This document shows positions 16,746-24,917 of a stretch of 64,000 nt of DNA, piece by piece (positions within the stretch are counted from its first letter, which is position 1; every line of letters begins with the position of its first letter). The DNA is from Dyadobacter sandarakinus (GTDB lineage Bacteria; Bacteroidota; Bacteroidia; Cytophagales; Spirosomataceae). The stretch is taken from assembly GCF_016894445.1 (NCBI RefSeq), contig NZ_CP056775.1, positions 2,296,001 through 2,360,000 on the forward strand, given 5' to 3'. A program made the position numbers and the translations under genes. The notes below the pieces were generated by a model. That model made no database searches. It was not told the DNA's origin and was given only the letters and a program-made list of their open reading frames with translations.

Positions 16746-18029
16746 ATGATCACCGAAACTCCGAAACGAAAGCCACGTTTTCGCCTGCATCCGACAGCTA
16801 TCCTGAATAGCCAGCGGCTAAGGCGGTCACTGATGGATACTTACGATCAGAAAAGCTTTTACAAGTACATCATTGGGATCATCCTGTCGCTGCTCAGCAT
16901 CGGCTCCCTGTTTTATACCGACCTGCTGGTAGAAGAGCTGGAACAGCGGGAAGAGCGTGAAGTTCAGCTGTATGCGGAAGGACTTCGCTATGTGTTCAAC
17001 AGTCCTTTTGACGAGAACTTCAACATCATTTACCAGGTGATCCAGGATGCGGTAAATTTTTACCAGATTCCCGCTATTTACGTCAATGAGAATAACCTGG
17101 CAACCGCCAATGAGACGATCAATGAGAGTTTTCCGGCAAAAATGACGCCCAAGGAAAAAGAGCGAATTATTCAGGACAAACTGGGAGAAATGAAATTGGA
17201 GCATCCTCCCATAGCAGTGGAGCTTGGAAAAGGCCGCACCGGCTACATTTACTACAGCAATTCATTTCTGCTTACCCAGCTCAGGTACTATCCTTTTTTG
17301 CAACTCTCTGTGATGCTGCTGATCGGGTATCTTGCATACCTGGCATTCAGCTCGGCCCGGAAAGCCGAACAAAACCGGGTATGGGTAGGATTGGCGAAAG
17401 AGACTGCACACCAGCTGGGTACGCCTCTGTCTTCCTTGATGGCCTGGGTGGAGTACTTCCGGAGTGATCCGGCAATTGATCCGTCCATTGCCGAAGAGAT
17501 CGAGAAGGATGTTATCCGCCTTGAAATGATCACCACGCGATTTTCAAACATCGGCTCCGTTCCGACGCTGAAAGATGAGCCTGTGGCAGAGATAGTGACC
17601 AATTTTGTCAATTACCTTGAAAAACGGGTGTCCTCAAAGGTGAAGTTTGCGGTACATAATCAGCTTGCGCCCGAACAAACTGCATTGCTGAATAAGAACC
17701 TGTTTGAATGGGTGATTGAGAATATTTGCAAGAATGCAGTGGATGCGATGAGCGGCGTGGGACATATCAGCGTCACCTTACAGGCACCGCCTACTACCCG
17801 GGAAATCTGGATTGACATTTCGGATACTGGCAAAGGAATGTCCAAGGCCAATATGAACAAGATTTTTGATCCGGGGTTCAGTACCAAAAAACGTGGTTGG
17901 GGACTGGGCCTGACGCTGGCCAAGCGGATTATAGAAAATTACCACTCCGGCAGGTTGTTCGTTAAAAGTTCGGAGGTGGGCAAAGGCACCACCTTCCGGA
18001 TATTGCTGAATGCAGCTATTATCGAGTAA
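16746..18029 (+). CDS. Membrane sensor histidine kinase
   Basis: 427 residues. A basic N-terminal tail leads to a first membrane helix (about 38-58) and a second (about 180-202), with a periplasmic sensor domain of about 120 residues between them that I do not recognise. The cytoplasmic part has the phospho-acceptor box KETAHQLGTPLSSL (His222), the N box WVIENICKNAVDAM, and the G boxes DTGKGMS and GWGLGLTLAKRI. The H-Q-L-G-T-P form of the H box, instead of H-E-L-x-T-P, is frequent in Bacteroidota. No response regulator is adjacent, so the partner must be encoded elsewhere. The gene is divergent from hemA and convergent with the following lipoprotein gene, with 14 bp between stops. Confidence 0.88.
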   Translation: MITETPKRKPRFRLHPTAILNSQRLRRSLMDTYDQKSFYKYIIGIILSLLSIGSLFYTDLLVEELEQREEREVQLYAEGLRYVFNSPFDENFNIIYQVIQDAVNFYQIPAIYVNENNLATANETINESFPAKMTPKEKERIIQDKLGEMKLEHPPIAVELGKGRTGYIYYSNSFLLTQLRYYPFLQLSVMLLIGYLAYLAFSSARKAEQNRVWVGLAKETAHQLGTPLSSLMAWVEYFRSDPAIDPSIAEEIEKDVIRLEMITTRFSNIGSVPTLKDEPVAEIVTNFVNYLEKRVSSKVKFAVHNQLAPEQTALLNKNLFEWVIENICKNAVDAMSGVGHISVTLQAPPTTREIWIDISDTGKGMSKANMNKIFDPGFSTKKRGWGLGLTLAKRIIENYHSGRLFVKSSEVGKGTTFRILLNAAIIE

Positions 18030-18043
18030 CCGGGTAAACCAAC

Positions 18044-18571
18044 TTACCTCGGGATTGGTACGAGAATGCTGTCGGTCGTGATCTGGTTGCTGACATGCAG
18101 CGCGCGGTCGCGGATACGCACTTTGAAACGAACCCATGTAGGTACTGAGCTACCCGTATATAGAAAGTATGAATTTTTGTCGAGTTTTCCTTTGAGAGGT
18201 CCTGGTTTTCCGTCAGGTTTAAGAATAGGCATCCAGCTAAACTGATCTTCCGAAAGGATCTGCTCGATCCATTTACCGTCAGCACCCCGCCGGGCTGTTA
18301 CAAGTTCGTAGTTTCCCCAGTTACCATAAGGTGCCTTCCAGTTTGAGTCAGAACGCTCTTCCGGTGATGTACCCAAATCACCATTACCATCTTCAAAATC
18401 AACTGTAATCGTAACAGTTTCACGAACGTTCTTCCCTGTATTCTCATCTACTTCCGTAGACTGACTTATGCCGTTATAGTAAATCACAGGTGTATCGTCG
18501 AAATCAGGGATATCCACACAGCCGGCAGCAAGTGCAGTTACAATCAGAAATGGCAGAATTTTGGATTTCAT
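18044..18571 (-). CDS. Lipoprotein of unknown function
   Basis: 175 residues. MKSKILPFLIVTALAAGC ends in a lipobox (A-A-G-C18), so the mature protein should be acylated and membrane-anchored. The mature part is acidic and contains VDFEDGNGDLGTS, a D-x-D-G-N-G-D-like loop resembling a calcium-binding turn that recurs in Bacteroidota lipoproteins. It has strand-rich character (VRETVTITVDF, WVRFKVRIRDRAL), suggestive of an immunoglobulin-like domain. No enzyme motif is seen. It stands alone, convergent with the histidine kinase and divergent from the LuxE-like gene. Confidence 0.7.
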   Translation of the reverse strand: MKSKILPFLIVTALAAGCVDIPDFDDTPVIYYNGISQSTEVDENTGKNVRETVTITVDFEDGNGDLGTSPEERSDSNWKAPYGNWGNYELVTARRGADGKWIEQILSEDQFSWMPILKPDGKPGPLKGKLDKNSYFLYTGSSVPTWVRFKVRIRDRALHVSNQITTDSILVPIPR

Positions 18572-18702
18572 AAGGTCGTTTTGGCTAAAATTATAGAGGA
18601 AAAACGAAATTGCAGCGGCTTGTGTTCTGCCAGTGCGCTTTCATTTTAAAGTCGTCTTTTCTGTTTACAACGAAAGTAATAGTATTGAATATCGAAAACA
18701 AT

Positions 18703-19740
18703 ATGTCACAGGACGGAATCAGGTCCTCGCTCAGGAGCCGGATTCTTCACTTACAACCCCGGGAATTTGACGTCCTTGCCTTGGATATATTCCGGTATCA
18801 GGCGCGCTTTAACCCTCTTTACAGTGAGTATGTGCAGCATCTCGGGATTAATCCTGAAACTGTCGGCAAGTTGACGCAAATTCCGTTTCTGCCCATTCAG
18901 TTTTTCAAATCTCACGAAATACGTACTGGCGACGTTCCTGCTGCTGAGGTCATTTTCCAGAGCAGCGGCACTACCGGGCAGGTTGCCAGCAGGCATTTTC
19001 TCTACGATGCCGGCCTGTACAAAGACCTTTCGCTCAGCATTTTTGAGAAGCACTACGGCCCGCTTAACCAGTATCACATTCTTGCGCTGCTACCTTCCTA
19101 CCTTGAACGAAGCAACTCATCGCTCGTGTATATGATGCAGCACTTTATTAGCTGCTCCGACTCGCCGTTTTCGGGCTTTTATCTGCACAATGCTGAAGAG
19201 ATGCTTGAAACAGTGAAAAGGTTGGTACTAGCTCCTGATGGCCGGAAAATATTGCTGCTCGGGGTTACTTTCGCCCTGCTCGACCTGGCCGAAAGCAATC
19301 GGGATCTGCGCTTTATGGGCAATGCAAAAAACGTGATCATTATGGATACGGGCGGCATGAAAGGACGGCGGGAAGAGTTGTTGCGGGAAGAAGTCCACGA
19401 TATTCTTTGTGATGCATTCGGAGTGCAGGAAATCCATTCGGAATATGGGATGACAGAGCTGCTTTCGCAAGGGTATTCTCAGGGAGGAGGACTTTTCAGA
19501 CCGGGAACCAGCATGCGCGTATTACTGCGGGAAGTCAATGATCCTTTTTCAATTTCCGATCATAACGTCGGCAAATCAAAGACAGGGGGTATCAACGTCA
19601 TTGATCTTGGCAACCTCGACACCTGCTCGTTTATCGAAACTCAGGATCTTGGCAGGTTTGGGAAAGAGGATCACACCTTTTACGTGATGGGCCGGTTCGA
19701 CAACTCGGACATCCGCGGCTGCAATTTAATGGTATTGTAG
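18703..19740 (+). CDS. LuxE/PaaK-family acyl-protein synthetase-like enzyme
   Basis: 345 residues from ATG 18703; the frame is open 93 bp further up to a TTG, but that part has no family similarity. The adenylate-forming signature IFQSSGTTGQVASRHFL lies near residue 90, followed by HYGPLNQYHILALLPSYLERSNSS and HSEYGMTELLSQGYS (the second substrate motif). This is the pattern of the LuxE family, whose best-studied member activates a fatty acid as acyl-AMP and passes it to a cysteine in luminous bacteria. There is no lux operon here, so the role is different, perhaps activation of an acyl or aryl acid. It is a stand-alone gene. Confidence 0.78.
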   Translation: MSQDGIRSSLRSRILHLQPREFDVLALDIFRYQARFNPLYSEYVQHLGINPETVGKLTQIPFLPIQFFKSHEIRTGDVPAAEVIFQSSGTTGQVASRHFLYDAGLYKDLSLSIFEKHYGPLNQYHILALLPSYLERSNSSLVYMMQHFISCSDSPFSGFYLHNAEEMLETVKRLVLAPDGRKILLLGVTFALLDLAESNRDLRFMGNAKNVIIMDTGGMKGRREELLREEVHDILCDAFGVQEIHSEYGMTELLSQGYSQGGGLFRPGTSMRVLLREVNDPFSISDHNVGKSKTGGINVIDLGNLDTCSFIETQDLGRFGKEDHTFYVMGRFDNSDIRGCNLMVL

Positions 19741-19954
19741 ACGTTTGATTTTGTCAGCAAGCGGCATGAATGGGCTTGCAAAAATTAGTAAGCTAAATAC
19801 TACCTGATTTTCAAGCAGGTATACTTCATAACATTATATAGAATAGTTCTAATAATCCAAAGCGGATATTATTGCTTAATTTAGCTTGTTTTTAAAATTG
19901 TATTTTACAAATGTATTATTACATTTTTGGCTGTTAACCTTTATCTATTAATCA

Positions 19955-20575
19955 ATGAAAAGACGTGACGCCCTTGGTCGAGTGGCACTTTTAATGGGTG
20001 GTACACTCTCCGCCCCTACCATGCTGGCTTTTCTGGAAGGCTGCAAATCGGGTTCCGATACAGCTTCCACGGGTTTAGACTTCCCGTTTTCGCCTGAACG
20101 TAAGGCACTCGTTTCCGAAGTAGCCGAAATAATCATTCCAAAGACCGACACTCCTGGTGCTAAGGATGCCAAAGTAGGCGAGTTTATCGAAAAAATGCTG
20201 AAAGACTGTTACCTGGAAAAAGATCAGGCCAGCTTTAACAAAGGGTTGAAAGAACTGGAGAAGAAGGACTTTATGAAAGGCACCCCCGCACAGCAAACTG
20301 CAATTCTGAAAGAAATGGAAGCTGCTGCCAAGCAGGAGCTTGCCAAAGCGGATGAGGACAAGAAAGCTGCCGACGAGAAGAAGAAGTACACCGAGGCAGG
20401 CAAAGAGTACACCGAAGCCGGAGTTCCGTTTTTCCGCCTGGTTAAAGAACTTACCCTGCTGGGCTACTTCACATCCGAGGAAGGTGCCACGCAGGCACTC
20501 GAGTATGTGCCGGTACCGGGAAGATATGACGGCTGCATTGATCTCAAACCTGGCCAGAAAGCCTGGGCGATGTAA
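19955..20575 (+). CDS. Gluconate 2-dehydrogenase subunit 3-like protein with Tat signal
   Basis: 206 residues. The N terminus MKRRDALGRVALLMGGT is a twin-arginine signal (K-R-R-D-A-L), and a cysteine follows at ...LEGCKSG, so it may be both Tat-exported and lipid-anchored. The mature part matches the small helical subunit 3 of gluconate 2-dehydrogenase-like flavoenzymes: SEVAEIIIPKTDTPGAKDAKVGEFIEKML, and a C-terminal VPGRYDGCIDL segment. A lysine/alanine/glutamate-rich insertion (about residues 125-150) is less conserved. In this family the small Tat-bearing subunit co-exports the FAD subunit, which is encoded 32 bp downstream. The gap upstream (19741-19954) holds a TACCTG/CAGGTA dyad (19801-19821). 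Confidence 0.83.
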   Translation: MKRRDALGRVALLMGGTLSAPTMLAFLEGCKSGSDTASTGLDFPFSPERKALVSEVAEIIIPKTDTPGAKDAKVGEFIEKMLKDCYLEKDQASFNKGLKELEKKDFMKGTPAQQTAILKEMEAAAKQELAKADEDKKAADEKKKYTEAGKEYTEAGVPFFRLVKELTLLGYFTSEEGATQALEYVPVPGRYDGCIDLKPGQKAWAM

Positions 20576-20607
20576 CATTTTAAAGTAAAACAGAAAATTA
20601 TTCATCC

Positions 20608-22329
20608 ATGAATCTGAATTTAAAAGCGACCAAACAAGCGACTTACGACGCGATTGTGGTTGGATCGGGTATAAGCGGTGGCTGGGCAGCCAAAGAACTC
20701 ACTGAAAAAGGTCTCAAGGTATTAATGCTGGAAAGAGGCCGCGATATCAAGCACATTACTGATTACAAAACTGCGACCCTTGCCCCTTGGGAATTTGAGC
20801 ACCGCGGGCGCGTGACCACAGTAGCCCGCGAAGAGTATTGGGCCGGTATGAGAACTGGTTATACCGCCAATGAGGAGCATCGCTACCTTTTTGAAAACGA
20901 TAAGGAGAATCCATACGAGGAAACACGCAAGTTTGACTGGATCAGGGCCTACCACGTGGGTGGCCGCTCGTTGCTCTGGGGCCGCCAGAGTTACCGGCTC
21001 AATCCCGTTGATTTTGAGTCCAATGCACGTGAAGGTGTGGGCGTGGACTGGCCGATCCGCTATGCGGATATTGCCCCTTGGTATGATTACGTTGAAAAAT
21101 TCGCAGGGATCAGCGGTTCCCGTGACGGCCTGGATGTGCTGCCTGATGGAAACTTCCTGCCTCCTATGCAGATGAACTGCGTGGAAAAACACGTGAAAGG
21201 TGAAGTTGAAAAGAAATTTCCCGGCCGCCACATGATTATGGGTCGGGCCGCACACCTTACCCAGCCACAGAACTTCCATACTGAGCTGGGCCGTGCCGCC
21301 TGTCAGTTCCGCAACATGTGTATGAGAGGATGCCCATACGGCGCGTATTTCAGCACGCAGGCAGCTACCTTGCCGGCAGCGCAGAAAACGGGTAACCTCA
21401 CACTTCTGACCGACTCCATTGTTTCCGAAGTAATTTACGATGACAAGGCTGGAAAAGTGACTGGCGTGCGCGTGATCAATCAGAATTCGCTGGAAACGAA
21501 GGAATATTTTGCAAAGGTTATCTTCATGAATGCTTCGGCCATCGCGTCGGCGTCCATCCTGATGAACTCTAAATCCAAAAGATTCCCGAACGGACTGGGC
21601 AATGAAAGCGACCAGCTTGGCCGCAATATCATGGACCACCACCTTGCTGTGGGTGCACGTGGTGAAATGCCAGGTTTTGAGGACAAATATTACTTTGGCC
21701 GTCGTGCAAACGGTATCTACGTTCCACGCTACCGTAACTGGGGTACCGACAAGCGCGACTATATCCGTGGCTTTGGGTACCAGGGTGGCGCTTCCCGCGA
21801 CAGCTGGGGCGGCGGAATGGGCGTTGACGGGTTTGGCGCCGACTTCAAGAAGAAAATCTCGGAACCGGGTGGCTGGACCATGAACCTCGGCGGATTTGGG
21901 GAAATGATTCCGGACGAGAAAAACCGGTTTACCCTGCACAAAACCGTTAAGGATAAATGGGGACTGCCCGTAGTGGTGTTTGATGCGGCTTATGGCGAAA
22001 ATGAATTCAAAATGCGTAAAGACATGATGAATGATGCAGCCGAAATGCTGGAAGCAGCCGGTATGAAAAACGTTTCACCATATAATGACGAGTCTAAACA
22101 CCCGGGTATCGGTATTCACGAAATGGGTACTGCAAGGATGGGTAATGATCCGAAAACTTCTGTACTGAACAAGCACAACCAGGTTTGGGGTGCGGAGAAC
22201 GTGTATGTAACCGACGGCGCATTCATGACCTCAGCTTCCTGCGTGAATCCTTCCCTGACGTACATGGCGATGACAGCCAGAGCTGCGGATCATGCCGTGA
22301 AGGAATTGAAGAAGATGAACCTTTCGTAG
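20608..22329 (+). CDS. GMC-family FAD oxidoreductase
   Basis: 573 residues. It starts with a FAD-binding Rossmann motif VVGSGISGGWAAKELTEKG. Downstream lie the WGRQSYRLNP segment, the MRGCPYGAYFSTQ cysteine motif and the C-terminal H-E-M-G-T-A-R-M-G and TDGAFMTSASCVNPSLT substrate/flavin motifs characteristic of the glucose-methanol-choline family. It has no signal of its own, as expected for the large subunit that is piggy-backed by the Tat-bearing subunit 3 encoded just upstream. It probably oxidises a sugar, sugar acid or polyol in the periplasm; the substrate and the cytochrome partner are not evident. A terminator follows 70 bp downstream, so the operon is these two genes. Confidence 0.88.
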   Translation: MNLNLKATKQATYDAIVVGSGISGGWAAKELTEKGLKVLMLERGRDIKHITDYKTATLAPWEFEHRGRVTTVAREEYWAGMRTGYTANEEHRYLFENDKENPYEETRKFDWIRAYHVGGRSLLWGRQSYRLNPVDFESNAREGVGVDWPIRYADIAPWYDYVEKFAGISGSRDGLDVLPDGNFLPPMQMNCVEKHVKGEVEKKFPGRHMIMGRAAHLTQPQNFHTELGRAACQFRNMCMRGCPYGAYFSTQAATLPAAQKTGNLTLLTDSIVSEVIYDDKAGKVTGVRVINQNSLETKEYFAKVIFMNASAIASASILMNSKSKRFPNGLGNESDQLGRNIMDHHLAVGARGEMPGFEDKYYFGRRANGIYVPRYRNWGTDKRDYIRGFGYQGGASRDSWGGGMGVDGFGADFKKKISEPGGWTMNLGGFGEMIPDEKNRFTLHKTVKDKWGLPVVVFDAAYGENEFKMRKDMMNDAAEMLEAAGMKNVSPYNDESKHPGIGIHEMGTARMGNDPKTSVLNKHNQVWGAENVYVTDGAFMTSASCVNPSLTYMAMTARAADHAVKELKKMNLS

Positions 22330-22399
22330 TAAACAGCGAAAATTTGCAGTACCCTGGTTCTTTGAACCGGTCAGGACTTAAAAGTTAGTCTTATATTGG

Positions 22400-22439
22400 A
22401 AAAAACCCCATCGGTAAATCTGACGGGGTTTTTTCTTTT
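22400..22439 (+). terminator. Terminator of the GMC operon
   Basis: A 10-bp stem AAAAAACCCC/GGGGTTTTTT (22400-22409 with 22425-22434), 15-nt loop, then CTTTT. Confidence 0.82.
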
Positions 22440-22469
22440 ACTGACAATTTCCATAAACCCACCACCAAC

Positions 22470-23660
22470 TTGCAAAACGCTCCTATCGCTCCCCCTGCCC
22501 GTGTTTCTTCCGTAGATGCCTACCGTGGTTTTGTTATGTTTCTGATGATGGCGGAAGTACTCCGCTTTGGTCAGGTAGCAGGGTACTTTCCAGATAGCAG
22601 CTTCTGGGCATTCCTGGACTTTCAGCAAAGTCACGTACCCTGGGTCGGCTGCTCGCTCCATGACCTTATCCAACCCTCATTTTCCTTTCTGGTGGGTGTA
22701 GCGCTACCCTACTCCATGGCCAGCCGGTCAATGAAATATCAAAATACGTCGCTGATGTGGCTGCATACCACCCGGCGGTCGCTGGTACTGGTACTGCTGG
22801 GCATTTTTCTCCGGTCGATGCATGCCGATCAAACGAATTTTACTTTTGAAGATACGCTCACCCAGATCGGCCTGGGTTATCCCATACTTTTTGCACTTGG
22901 CTTTTCCGGAGAAAAGGTACAATGGGGTACGCTCGCGGGTATCCTGGTGTGCTACTGGGTTGCATTTGCGGTATATCCATTGCCCGGCCCCTACTTTGAC
23001 TGGGCGGAAACCGGCACGACGGCTAATTGGGAGCACCATCTTACAGGCTTTGCAGCACATTGGAATAAAAACACGAACCTGGCCTGGCATTTCGACAGAT
23101 GGTTTATGAACCTCTTTCCACGTGCAGAAACATTCCGGTTCAATGGAGGCGGTTACAGTACCCTCAGCTTTATCCCTACCCTCGGCACCATGATCCTGGG
23201 ACTCATTGCCGGCAAGTGGCTGAAGGCCGCGGATTCTTATCAGGCTCTGATCAAAAAACTGCTGCTTACAGCTGCCGTGCTTTTTGTAATGGCTGTCATC
23301 CTGAATGTAACTGGTATTAATCCGATTGTAAAAAGAATCTGGACGCCGGCCTGGACATTGTTCAGCGGCGGCTGGTGCTTTACATTGCTGGCGCTTTTCT
23401 ATTACGTGGTGGATATCAGGCAAAACAGGTCCTATTTTGTTCCCCTGATCATTATCGGTACCAACTCCATTGCGGCCTACATCATAGCCCACACGATCGA
23501 CAGCTTTATCGACCAATCATTCAGAATCAATATTAGCCAGCATTACGACCTGATCTTCGGAGAAGCATACCGCTCGCTTGTCAGCGGATTTGTGATCCTG
23601 CTTTTCGAGTGGCTGATTTTAAGATGGATGTACAACAACAAAGTATTTATCAAAATCTAG
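22470..23660 (+). CDS. DUF5009 / HGSNAT-like membrane acyltransferase
   Basis: 396 residues with about ten membrane helices. The N terminus SSVDAYRGFVMFLMMAE and the next segment GCSLHDLIQPSFSFLVGVALPYS match the DUF5009/COG4299 family related to heparan-alpha-glucosaminide N-acetyltransferase, where a histidine-aspartate region near the membrane carries the acyl group. The start is TTG 22470, since no ATG or GTG precedes the conserved SVDAYRG motif. Acetylation of an envelope sugar is a family-based guess. The VOC gene follows after 41 bp and may share the transcript. Confidence 0.75.
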   Translation: MQNAPIAPPARVSSVDAYRGFVMFLMMAEVLRFGQVAGYFPDSSFWAFLDFQQSHVPWVGCSLHDLIQPSFSFLVGVALPYSMASRSMKYQNTSLMWLHTTRRSLVLVLLGIFLRSMHADQTNFTFEDTLTQIGLGYPILFALGFSGEKVQWGTLAGILVCYWVAFAVYPLPGPYFDWAETGTTANWEHHLTGFAAHWNKNTNLAWHFDRWFMNLFPRAETFRFNGGGYSTLSFIPTLGTMILGLIAGKWLKAADSYQALIKKLLLTAAVLFVMAVILNVTGINPIVKRIWTPAWTLFSGGWCFTLLALFYYVVDIRQNRSYFVPLIIIGTNSIAAYIIAHTIDSFIDQSFRINISQHYDLIFGEAYRSLVSGFVILLFEWLILRWMYNNKVFIKI

Positions 23661-23701
23661 GTTACTACCTTTATCACCATTTCGTACTTCAATCCGGTCC
23701 A

Positions 23702-24091
23702 ATGCAAATTTTACAGTCTGTTCACCATATTGCCATCATCTGCTCCGACTATGATCGCTCCAAACATTTTTACACCCACATACTGGGGTTTGAAATTGTG
23801 AGGGAAGTTTTCAGGAAGGAGCGGCAGTCGTACAAGCTTGATCTGGCATTGAACGGACAATACTGCATTGAACTCTTTTCATTCCCTGATCCGCCTGCAA
23901 GGGTGTCGCAGCCCGAGGCATCCGGATTGCGGCACCTCGCGTTTGCAGTTGCGGACCTTGCGCTGGCAATCACACATCTTGAACAAAACGGCATAAAATG
24001 CGAGCCCGTCAGGACGGATGAGTATACCGGTAAAAGGTTTACTTTTTTCTCCGATCCTGACGGGCTCCCGCTGGAATTGTATGAAGTGTAA
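23702..24091 (+). CDS. VOC-family protein (glyoxalase I-like)
   Basis: 129 residues, a single vicinal-oxygen-chelate fold of two beta-alpha-beta3 modules. The expected metal ligands are visible: His in SVHHIAIIC, Glu in CIELFSFP, His in LRHLAFAV and Glu in LPLELYEV. The loop GLRHLAFAV and the end FFSDPDGLPLELYEV match the SMU1112c/GloA2-type branch. The real start is ATG 23702; the frame extends upstream over the end of the DUF5009 gene. The substrate could be a methylglyoxal-thiol adduct, which would fit bacillithiol use in this organism, but this is only inference. Confidence 0.82.
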   Translation: MQILQSVHHIAIICSDYDRSKHFYTHILGFEIVREVFRKERQSYKLDLALNGQYCIELFSFPDPPARVSQPEASGLRHLAFAVADLALAITHLEQNGIKCEPVRTDEYTGKRFTFFSDPDGLPLELYEV

Positions 24092-24101
24092 TCTGACCCT
24101 G

Positions 24102-24578
24102 CTATGCAGCAGCTACATACGTCGTTTTTTTCCTGTTGACCATTTCCATCTTGCTGAAAGTGTCATAAAATTCTGAAATACGCAGCAAATGCTCATCCAG
24201 GACTTGCCTGGCCTCGGACTCACGGTCCACATGCGCACGTAATGTTTTGTACAATTGCAATATCCCCGCCTCGATTTTCTTGAAAAGGCCTGCTACCTCT
24301 TCCGTGTCGTTCAGATCTTTAAGCAGACTGGCCGGACGCATATTCATGTCGGCAACTCCCAGTTCCTTGTCTGTCAGAAAACATTTGAAATAATCATAAA
24401 TGGAATGCAGTTCGCGCTGAAAAAGCACCGCACTCAAATGTCCCTGGCTTAACACTTTCCGGAAAGGCCCCATGCTGTCCTTTTTCAATGCTTCCAGATA
24501 CAGCAGTTCGCGCTTTTTCTGCTCGCCCCACAGTGTCCGGACCATTAGAACAAAATCGTTGACTTTCACATCCTCCAT
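24102..24578 (-). CDS. Small helical protein, four-helix-bundle (DUF2383-like)
   Basis: 158 residues, almost entirely helical, with heptad-like spacing of hydrophobic residues and no membrane segment. The segment EQKKRELLYLEALKKDSMGPFRKVLSQGHLSAVLFQRELHSIYDYFK looks like the first two helices of a ferritin-like or DUF2383/PA2169-type bundle, but the di-iron E-x-x-H pairs of true ferritins are not evident. ATG 24578 (MEDVKVND) is preferred; a TTG three codons up is weaker. Convergent with the VOC gene, 10 bp between stops. Function unknown; a stress-linked role is plausible for DUF2383-like proteins. Confidence 0.55.
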   Translation of the reverse strand: MEDVKVNDFVLMVRTLWGEQKKRELLYLEALKKDSMGPFRKVLSQGHLSAVLFQRELHSIYDYFKCFLTDKELGVADMNMRPASLLKDLNDTEEVAGLFKKIEAGILQLYKTLRAHVDRESEARQVLDEHLLRISEFYDTFSKMEMVNRKKTTYVAAA

Positions 24579-24701
24579 ATAAACCAACTAAAATTTAAAA
24601 GTGCATGCTAACGGTTACAAAAGAATTGTGCCGAAAAACGCCACACGTTGCCGAAAATGATTTCGACATAGATTTTCAGGTTTAAGTAATAATTCGTAGT
24701 T

Positions 24702-24786
24702 ATCGGGCAATGTGGCCCGATTTGGGCATTTTGCGGGTGGGAAAAAAAGTGTGGCAAATTCGCCCTAGCTGGCCTACTTCCAGCTA
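24702..24786. promoter_or_regulatory. Two hairpins in a 340-bp gap before the parvulin operon
   Basis: The gap 24579-24917 has no supported gene. It holds ATCGGGC/GCCCGAT (24702-24708 with 24715-24721, 6-nt loop) and TAGCTGG/CCAGCTA (24766-24772 with 24780-24786, 7-nt loop). Neither is followed by a T run, so they are not plain terminators. They may be operator dyads or leader structures. Nothing else stands out except the promoter at 24825. Confidence 0.35.
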
Positions 24787-24824
24787 CAACAAAACACCTA
24801 GGAAGTCACATGCCTGGCTTGATT

Positions 24825-24854
24825 TTTGAACTCCGGGTAAACCGCATAACTTTA
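24825..24854 (+). promoter_or_regulatory. Putative promoter of the parvulin operon
   Basis: TTTG (24825-24828), 18 nt, TAACTTTA (24847-24854; 7 of 8 to TAnnTTTG). Predicted leader about 60 nt. Confidence 0.42.
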
Positions 24855-24917
24855 CCAGCTTACAATATTTGATGTAGTTACCGGTTATCTTAGACCATCC
24901 TGCATCAGGAGTGATTG

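Noticed and set aside
18610..18702. In-frame N-terminal extension of the LuxE-like protein from a TTG
   Set aside because: The extension has no family similarity, and ATG 18703 gives the expected start of the domain.
20722..21939. A 405-codon minus-strand open frame opposite the GMC oxidoreductase
   Set aside because: It is a codon-bias shadow: the plus strand has clear FAD and GMC motifs, while this frame has no domain and is rich in His, Val and Ala as such shadows are.
23609..23701. Upstream extension of the VOC gene overlapping the DUF5009 gene
   Set aside because: The VOC fold begins at ATG 23702 (MQILQSVHHIAII); the extra residues are the DUF5009 coding sequence read in another frame.
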